A stretch of 11,380 nt of DNA, from NCBI GenBank assembly GCA_905235495.1, contig CAJOMK010000023.1:1-11380 (forward strand), given 5' to 3'. The position numbers were made by a program, and so were the translations under genes. The first letter of the stretch is position 1; the number at the start of each line of letters is the position of its first letter. Shown piece after piece: positions 7,088-11,380 of this stretch. The notes under the pieces were generated by a model. It saw only the letters and a program-made list of their open reading frames with translations, was not told the DNA's origin and searched no databases. The DNA comes from an uncultured Methanobrevibacter sp. (GTDB lineage Archaea; Methanobacteriota; Methanobacteria; Methanobacteriales; Methanobacteriaceae).

Positions 7088-7103
7088 ATTTATCAGCTCT
7101 TAA
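7085..7103 (-). promoter_or_regulatory. Major capsid gene translation leader, identical to the portal leader
   Basis: The 19 bases TTAAGAGCTGATAAATATG, ending in the start codon, are identical to those at the portal start (10519-10501). AAGAGCTGAT matches the extended Shine-Dalgarno sequence AGGAGGTGAT at 8 of 10 positions. The bases on either side differ between the two copies. Confidence 0.75.
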
Positions 7104-7138
7104 TTTTTTTAAAATGTAAATTTGAATAAAATTGATAT

Positions 7139-8137
7139 TTATCTTCTAATTTTTCTACCGAGATGATCCCTACCAGTTCTTTCATAGAAATCAGTTGAAG
7201 AAGTTGTTTCAACTACAGTATCAGTCATAGAAGTTTGTCTTTTGTTAATTTCTGAATCTTCTTTTTTCTTTTCATCTTCTTCTGACTCTTCTTCTTTCTC
7301 TCCAGAGGTTTCATCTTCTTTTTTGGTAGTTTCATCTTCCTCTTTCTTTTTGTCATCTTTATCAGCTTTATTAATGACTACATCTTCCTGAGGATTTGGA
7401 GTTGCTTGTGCAGATGCCTCCACAATGGCTTGTACGATAGCACCAGGCAATTCTTCTAATAACTCCTTATTAGAAATATCTTTCTCAGCAGGTGTTTCTC
7501 CACCACTTTCCTCTTTATCGATTTTGGTTTCATCATCTTCCTCAGTATCTCTTTTGTTAATACTGAAAATATCACGAAGTTTGTCGATTGCTGATAAAGG
7601 AATCATAGGTTCTTCATTTTTTTCTTCATTAGTCATATTTTCACCAGTTTTGTCATTTTTATTGATATAAAAATTGTAATCCATTACTTCCAAGCCATAT
7701 TGGTTAGCTCCTTTGTCTACGAAACTAATAAACAATGGAATTACTTCTTCCAAATCATCTAAGTCTTGATAGTGGATAGATTTGTTAATGAACCAGTATT
7801 TTTTGGTCATAGCATCTTCTGATACACTTCCAAGACTCAAACCTGAAATACTACCATCTTTTATTGATGATAATAATTCCTCATTTGTTACTGCGAAAGT
7901 AGCCATCCAAGAACCTGAAGGAACAATTTTACCATTGAGTTCGGTGTCTGATTCTGTAATCCAGTTCGCTAAAACTTCCACACCTTCATTTTTGATTCTA
8001 GTGTGCATTACATCAGTAGCTCTGTCTAGATACTTGGTAAAGATAGTCTTAATGTCCTTTTTATCTAGGCAGTCCCCATCCGAATCAGGAACACCGTTAG
8101 CAATTACAACACCAGTGATATAAGTCGCTTCGTTCAA
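7139..8137 (-). CDS. XkdF-like prohead maturation protease with scaffold-like C-terminus
   Basis: This gene encodes 332 residues starting at TTG 8137; a TAA immediately precedes it in frame, the next ATG is at codon 44, and AGAGG lies 7 nt upstream, so TTG is the only good start. Residues 1-150 match the XkdF-type serine protease: GVVIANGVPDSDGDCLDKKDI, then VMH (His45), GSWMATFAV, IKDGSISGLSLGS (Ser101) and the FVDKGANQYG element. His45 and Ser101 are the likely catalytic pair of the herpes-protease-like fold. Residues 165-300 are extremely rich in Glu, Asp and Lys, like an internal scaffold, and no separate scaffold gene is present. INK occurs at 158, 193, 255 and 297, probably self-cleavage sites. 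The gene lies between MuF and capsid genes, as expected. Confidence 0.88.
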   Translation of the reverse strand: MNEATYITGVVIANGVPDSDGDCLDKKDIKTIFTKYLDRATDVMHTRIKNEGVEVLANWITESDTELNGKIVPSGSWMATFAVTNEELLSSIKDGSISGLSLGSVSEDAMTKKYWFINKSIHYQDLDDLEEVIPLFISFVDKGANQYGLEVMDYNFYINKNDKTGENMTNEEKNEEPMIPLSAIDKLRDIFSINKRDTEEDDETKIDKEESGGETPAEKDISNKELLEELPGAIVQAIVEASAQATPNPQEDVVINKADKDDKKKEEDETTKKEDETSGEKEEESEEDEKKKEDSEINKRQTSMTDTVVETTSSTDFYERTGRDHLGRKIRR

Positions 8138-8161
8138 TTAAATGCCTCTCTTTCAGTTAGT

Positions 8162-8267
8162 CATAGCTTCTAGGTTCAAACTAGAAAATATACAGCTATG
8201 TTTTAAACAATGAATTGATTAAAATAATGTAATCGGTTAAAACAAGTCATTTTAAAATAATCAACTC
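8162..8267. other. Intergenic inverted repeats upstream of the protease gene
   Basis: The 186-nt space between the minor head and protease genes has two dyads. CATAGCT (8162-8168) pairs with AGCTATG (8194-8200) and encloses an inner TCTAG/CTAGA stem (8169-8173, 8181-8185) with a 7-nt loop. Ten-base arms at 8212-8221 and 8258-8267 pair with one G-U. In the minus-strand transcript they would lie in the leader of the TTG-started protease gene. They could be a processing, promoter or translation-control element; nothing shows which. No coding frame is seen here. Confidence 0.5.
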
Positions 8268-8323
8268 GTTCAAATAATTAATGTAAGTTAATTTTGTATA
8301 AAAAGTAAATAATCTAATATATA

Positions 8324-9166
8324 TTAAAATGCTCTAAATTGGCAATAGCATATCCATGTATTTTCAAAACTGCCGTTTGGGTCTGAGGGATACATTAAAG
8401 GTTCAACTTCGCCAGTTACATCGTGCATACATTGGAAGTAATCATAGAAATCAACTACTTGTCCATCATTACTTGAATGTCTTGTAGTCTGTCCCTCGTT
8501 AGTCCATATCCATTCTTTCTGTGTATAGACTTCAGGTAATCCTTGAATTTCTGCTTCTTGATTGATAGCATCGTATTCTTCCCATGTAGCATCCATTTGA
8601 GTTTGCCTATTCAATGCTTCGGCAGTAGTATCCAAATCCCTGTAGGTAAAAACATTACTGGGAATATTTACACCGAATTGGCTACGAATGAAATCCAAGT
8701 CTTTAACACTTCTTTCCATTATATTTTTACGATTGGCTGTTTTATTTTCCCTTTTAGCAATTTTCTGATATTCTTTAAGATTTAATTCATGAGTTCCCAA
8801 TACTTTTTCAGTATAATCTAAATTTTTAGATATTCTTTCTAATTCTGCTTCTACAACAGTATTTAGTCTAGCTTCTGCTTTATTTTTAATAAGCATCTCG
8901 TTTATTGCTAAATCTGAAGTATATTTTGAATTAACAATTCGATTATATTGTTCATAAACTTGTGGTTTATTTAATACATATAAATCGCCATATATCATTG
9001 CTTGGGTTGGTCTAGGTATATTTTCATCAGTTAAATAATCTTCAATGTATTTATCGATGATATTATTGTTGTATACCTGAATATAATATGCAGACAATCT
9101 ATTCTGTCTTTTTTCAATGAGAGATTTTCTCTCCCAGTATTTCTTATTGATTATTGTTGAAGCCAT
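8324..9166 (-). CDS. Minor head protein, SPP1 gp7 / Mu F-like family
   Basis: This gene encodes 280 residues. ATG 9166 lies inside the portal gene (16-nt overlap), with GAGGT 6 nt upstream. The N-terminus has INKKYWERKS, the YW-x-x-R opening of gp7-like proteins. The C-terminal MuF domain is recognisable: KEWIWTNEGQTTRHSSNDGQ (residues 217-236), then YPSDPNGSFENTWICYCQF (259-277), where N-x-x-x-C-x-C with Cys273 and Cys275 replaces the common NCRC end. The protein is complete and shorter than many family members, with no toxin or other domain fused behind MuF. Such proteins sit inside the procapsid near the portal and take part in head assembly and DNA ejection. The position between portal and protease supports the call. 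Confidence 0.87.
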   Translation of the reverse strand: MASTIINKKYWERKSLIEKRQNRLSAYYIQVYNNNIIDKYIEDYLTDENIPRPTQAMIYGDLYVLNKPQVYEQYNRIVNSKYTSDLAINEMLIKNKAEARLNTVVEAELERISKNLDYTEKVLGTHELNLKEYQKIAKRENKTANRKNIMERSVKDLDFIRSQFGVNIPSNVFTYRDLDTTAEALNRQTQMDATWEEYDAINQEAEIQGLPEVYTQKEWIWTNEGQTTRHSSNDGQVVDFYDYFQCMHDVTGEVEPLMYPSDPNGSFENTWICYCQFRAF

Positions 9167-10503
9167 GACATAACCTCATCAACATCACTTAATTCATTAT
9201 TAGAATACTGGGTCAAACCAAGGAACCTGCCTCTACAAAATCTTTCATTGAATATTGGATTAGATTCATTATATTCTAATCTCAATTTAGGATAATACAT
9301 ACTAATTGCTTTAATTGTCTCTCCAAGAGTTAGAATACCATTATTGAATAGATTAAGAATAGAATTGACTTCTACCTCTTTTTTATCACTGAATATTGGA
9401 GTTTGAATATCTACAGCACCCTCATATTCAAAGTATTCTTTATTGAATTTATTTATTTCAATTTCAAATGGAAGCTGTTCGTTCTCCAAGCTTTTAGTGT
9501 AAATCTCATAAATGGTATTGGACTTTTGGGAGTTCATTGATTCTGTAACATCATCAATCATAAGCCTGACTTTCGGTATGCTAAAACAAGCGAGAATGTC
9601 CTCATCACACCTATCAGCCAATTCTGATAAGTAAGAATAGTTTTGTTCACTTATTGGAACATACTGGACTTCTAGTGGAATTTCTGTATTAAAACTTTCT
9701 AAATCCATAACGAGAATGCCAGTACCAGCATCAGTCATTTGGTCTTCCAAATCCTTTTTGGTTTCTTCTTTTTCACCTTCTATAGCAGGAGGTCTGCGAA
9801 TAACGAGTATTCCACTCATTAAATTTCCCTCGTTAATCTTTTTAGCATTTAATTCATCTAATGCTACCTTAGCAGATATGGAGTTAAATGCAGGTAACCA
9901 ATAAGGGATTTCATAGAATTCAGATGTCTTACCACCACCTAGCCAAAAGCATGTTGGTAAATCATCGTCCTCTTGATCATATGTAAATCTACTGAGTTTC
10001 ATCTTAACATCAGGTTTTCCATCAATCTTTTGAACTGCATAGTAACTGTAAGTTATTTCGCCAGTTTCATAATCTTTGTGATGGTCTTGTTTGATGTACA
10101 ATGTTTCAGCAGGGATTTGATATAATTCTTTTGGAAGTCCTGTTTTTTCATCGAATATGACTTCGGAAGCACCGAATCCATAAGAATAGAATTCTTGGAG
10201 CTGTTTATATAGTTCGTTTATATTATTTTTCCAAAAATTAGCAACGGTTTCTTCTATATCTGATTCTTTATCATATAAGAAGGTAAACTCATTTAGAATA
10301 ACATCTTGAGCTAAAATACGAATTGATTTGTCAAGCCTATTGTTCTGTAAGATTAGATATTGTGCTACATCAACAGGAACAAGTGGGTCAATCCTATTTT
10401 CATATTTATTATCTTCTTTACTAGTTTTTGGTGCTATACTCATTTGAATTTGTCTTTTATTTATTTCTAAACTACTATTCAATGAAGTATAATTAATTTT
10501 CAT
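9151..10503 (-). CDS. Portal protein
   Basis: This gene encodes 450 residues from ATG 10503, preceded by GAGCTGAT. The body carries portal-family features: DPLVPVDVAQYLILQNNRLDKSIRILAQDV near the N-terminus, YGFGASEVIFDEKTGLPKELYQIPAETLYI in the wing, and ELADRCDEDILACFSIPKVRLMIDDVTESMNSQKSNTIYEIYTKSLENEQLPFEIEINKF leading to the clip/crown, the typical F-x-I/V-P and N-S-x-x-S element. It would form the dodecameric ring at the packaging vertex. The first 21 residues include EINKRQIQM, matching a site in the protease tail, so this segment may be cut off during maturation. It is the first gene of the module in this window; the terminase expected before it is absent. Confidence 0.9.
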   Translation of the reverse strand: MKINYTSLNSSLEINKRQIQMSIAPKTSKEDNKYENRIDPLVPVDVAQYLILQNNRLDKSIRILAQDVILNEFTFLYDKESDIEETVANFWKNNINELYKQLQEFYSYGFGASEVIFDEKTGLPKELYQIPAETLYIKQDHHKDYETGEITYSYYAVQKIDGKPDVKMKLSRFTYDQEDDDLPTCFWLGGGKTSEFYEIPYWLPAFNSISAKVALDELNAKKINEGNLMSGILVIRRPPAIEGEKEETKKDLEDQMTDAGTGILVMDLESFNTEIPLEVQYVPISEQNYSYLSELADRCDEDILACFSIPKVRLMIDDVTESMNSQKSNTIYEIYTKSLENEQLPFEIEINKFNKEYFEYEGAVDIQTPIFSDKKEVEVNSILNLFNNGILTLGETIKAISMYYPKLRLEYNESNPIFNERFCRGRFLGLTQYSNNELSDVDEVMSWLQQ

Positions 10504-10519
10504 ATTTATCAGCTCTTAA
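10501..10519 (-). promoter_or_regulatory. Portal gene translation leader (copy of the capsid leader)
   Basis: This is the same 19 bases as at the capsid start, including the ATG. GAG of GAGCTGAT lies 9 nt before ATG. It decides the portal start in favour of 10503 over the later in-frame ATG at codon 21 (MSIAPKT). Confidence 0.75.
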
Positions 10520-10769
10520 AATTCAAAGGAAAAAAGAAGGTACATTTCAAGGAGGAAACTCAAACAGTAAGACAATTTCGCAAATTATGGTATAAAAATC
10601 GTACTCAAAATAGATAACATTATTTGAAAAATCTTTTTCATTAAATTAAATGCACCTTCACTATATACTCTAATAAAAATAGTGAGCTTTGTTTTAGTGA
10701 AAAGTATTAGAAAAAATAGAATTTATTTACAAATTTAGATAGATAAATTAAATAAATTTATAAGATATC
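10520..10769. other. Non-coding leader region upstream of the portal gene
   Basis: No frame of useful length is seen on either strand. Inverted repeats TCACTAT (10658-10664)/ATAGTGA (10679-10685) and TCTAATA (10669-10675)/TATTAGA (10705-10711) overlap each other and would compete for pairing. A minus-strand 18-codon frame at 10585-10641 starts MKKIFQ and is hydrophobic; it could be a leader peptide or chance. The promoter for the head genes presumably lies here or in the dyads beyond, but so many AT-rich boxes fit that I cannot name one. Confidence 0.5.
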
Positions 10770-10808
10770 AATAACATATGTTATTATGGTTAATATATCT
10801 ATATTAAC
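10770..10808. promoter_or_regulatory. Two adjacent perfect dyads, operator-like
   Basis: AATAACATATGTTATT (10770-10785) is a perfect 16-bp palindrome. GTTAATATA-TC-TATATTAAC (10789-10808) is a perfect 9-2-9 inverted repeat. Their centres are 21 bp apart, two helical turns, so dimeric proteins bound to both would face the same side of the DNA. They lie about 270 bp upstream of the portal gene. AT-rich sequence produces palindromes easily, but two this long side by side are notable. Confidence 0.55.
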
Positions 10809-10832
10809 TTATATAATAATGAAAAAGCAAGA

Positions 10833-10905
10833 AACTACAAATCTTCCTTTATGTAGTTGAAATTTAATGAAGAGAAAGTTCATAACGAGCTTTCATCTTC
10901 ATTAA
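10833..10905. other. Two consecutive hairpins in non-coding DNA
   Basis: AACTACA (10833-10839) pairs with TGTAGTT (10852-10858) across a 12-nt loop. Five bases later TTAATGAAGAGAAAG (10864-10878) pairs with CTTTCATCTTCATTAA (10890-10905) in a 15-bp stem with a single bulged base and an 11-nt loop. Neither strand shows a T-tract right after the stem, so a plain terminator is unlikely. They may be parts of a structured RNA or a DNA-level signal. Confidence 0.5.
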
Positions 10906-10924
10906 CATTTAGGCAATAATTAAA

Positions 10925-11380
10925 AGTCCTAAAATCACTTTTTCAATGAATACAAATCCTAAAATCAGTATTCAAATAATTTTTGATAACTGCTTTAAAC
11001 TCATTTTTAAGTGAAATAAATAATCCTAAAATCAAATAAATTCAATTTATCTGATAGAAACTCATTCTTGTAATTCATGCAAAAATCTGTTAATTTATCA
11101 TTTTAAGACTTATTTGATAATCCTAAAATCATTTAAGCACAATATAACTGATTTTTAACCATAATCATATTTTTTGATATGAAACTGTCTTAAAAACATT
11201 TTAAGACTTATTTCAAATCCTAAAACTCATGGAATAAATCCTAAAATGTTTAAGAATCAGATTTTAATATTTGTTCTTGATTCTGCTTTTCTAACAGTTT
11301 AAGAAGTATTTCATTTCCTAAAAAACAGTTTAAAAATCCTAAAATGATTATCCATTTGTTTTGTATCTTTGATTTGAATA
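10925..11380. repeat. Degenerate tandem repeat, 97-98 bp period, with AATCCTAAAA decamers
   Basis: The decamer AATCCTAAAA starts at 10955, 11022, 11119, 11216, 11237 and 11335, with variants at 10925 (AGTCCTAAAA) and 11314 (TTTCCTAAAA). The positions 10925, 11022, 11119, 11216 and 11314 are 97, 97, 97 and 98 bp apart. A second conserved block, best seen as CATTTTAAGACTTATTT at 11099 and 11197 with variants at 11002 and 11295, precedes each, and CTG anchors recur at 10990, 11087, 11185 and 11283. Extra decamers sit 21 bp after the main one in the last two units. The rest of each unit is divergent. The period is not a multiple of three and stops occur in all frames, so it is non-coding. The array may continue past the right edge. 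Confidence 0.85.

Noticed and set aside
7425..8123. Plus-strand open frames opposite the protease gene
   Set aside because: Low-complexity serine/leucine products antisense to a confident protease/scaffold gene; no independent evidence.
8162..8200. tRNA-like arm (TCTAG-GTTCAAA-CTAGA looks like a T-arm)
   Set aside because: The loop does not fit the G-TTC-R-A-N-N-C register, and no D-arm, anticodon arm or acceptor stem of correct length surrounds it. It is scored only as an inverted repeat.
10547..10590. Plus-strand AAGGAGG at about 10550 as a ribosome-binding site
   Set aside because: The only nearby ATG (10588) is followed within two codons by a stop, so no gene is served by it.
10925..11380. 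CRISPR array
   Set aside because: The spacing is regular, but the repeated blocks are short and degenerate, the decamer recurs inside the would-be spacers, and unit length is about 97 bp. A real array has near-identical repeats with unique spacers.

Overview
This window is the structural (virion-assembly) module of an AT-rich tailed virus or provirus with a contractile tail. Every gene I can support lies on the minus strand, so transcription runs from high to low coordinates. In that order the genes are: portal, SPP1-gp7/MuF-type minor head protein, XkdF-like prohead protease with a scaffold-like tail, HK97-fold major capsid protein with an overlapping Ig/PEGA-like domain frame, head-tail connector, HK97-gp10-like neck protein, probable tail terminator, a 57-residue small protein, tail sheath, tail tube, tail assembly chaperone with a frameshift extension, and the N-terminal 621 residues of a tape measure protein that runs off the left edge. 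This is the PBSX/XkdF-style gene order. The sheath plus tube means a myovirus-type particle.

Host: the base composition is very AT-rich, and ribosome-binding sites are often of the AGGTGAT type placed just upstream of ATG. This fits Methanobacteriales (Methanobrevibacter or Methanosphaera), but low-GC Firmicutes and similar bacteria cannot be excluded. A hairpin-plus-U-tract terminator at 2490-2527 would be ordinary for bacteria. No integrase, lysis, replication or host gene is present to settle this. No terminase is present either; it must lie outside the window.

Two translational recoding sites stand out. The major capsid gene ends in CCC-TGA after an AGGTGAT element. A +1 slip on the proline codon leads directly into an 84-residue Ig/PEGA-like domain that has no convincing start of its own. 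The tail chaperone gene is followed by a start-less open frame in the -1 register encoding about 58 residues, the G/GT arrangement known from many long-tailed phages.

The right end, from about 10504 to 11380, is non-coding on both strands as far as I can see and is highly structured. It holds two adjacent perfect dyads with centres 21 bp apart, two hairpins, and then a degenerate tandem repeat with a strict 97-98 bp period built around the decamer AATCCTAAAA. I regard this as a candidate protein-binding locus (replication, packaging, partition or transcription control). Its function cannot be read from the sequence.
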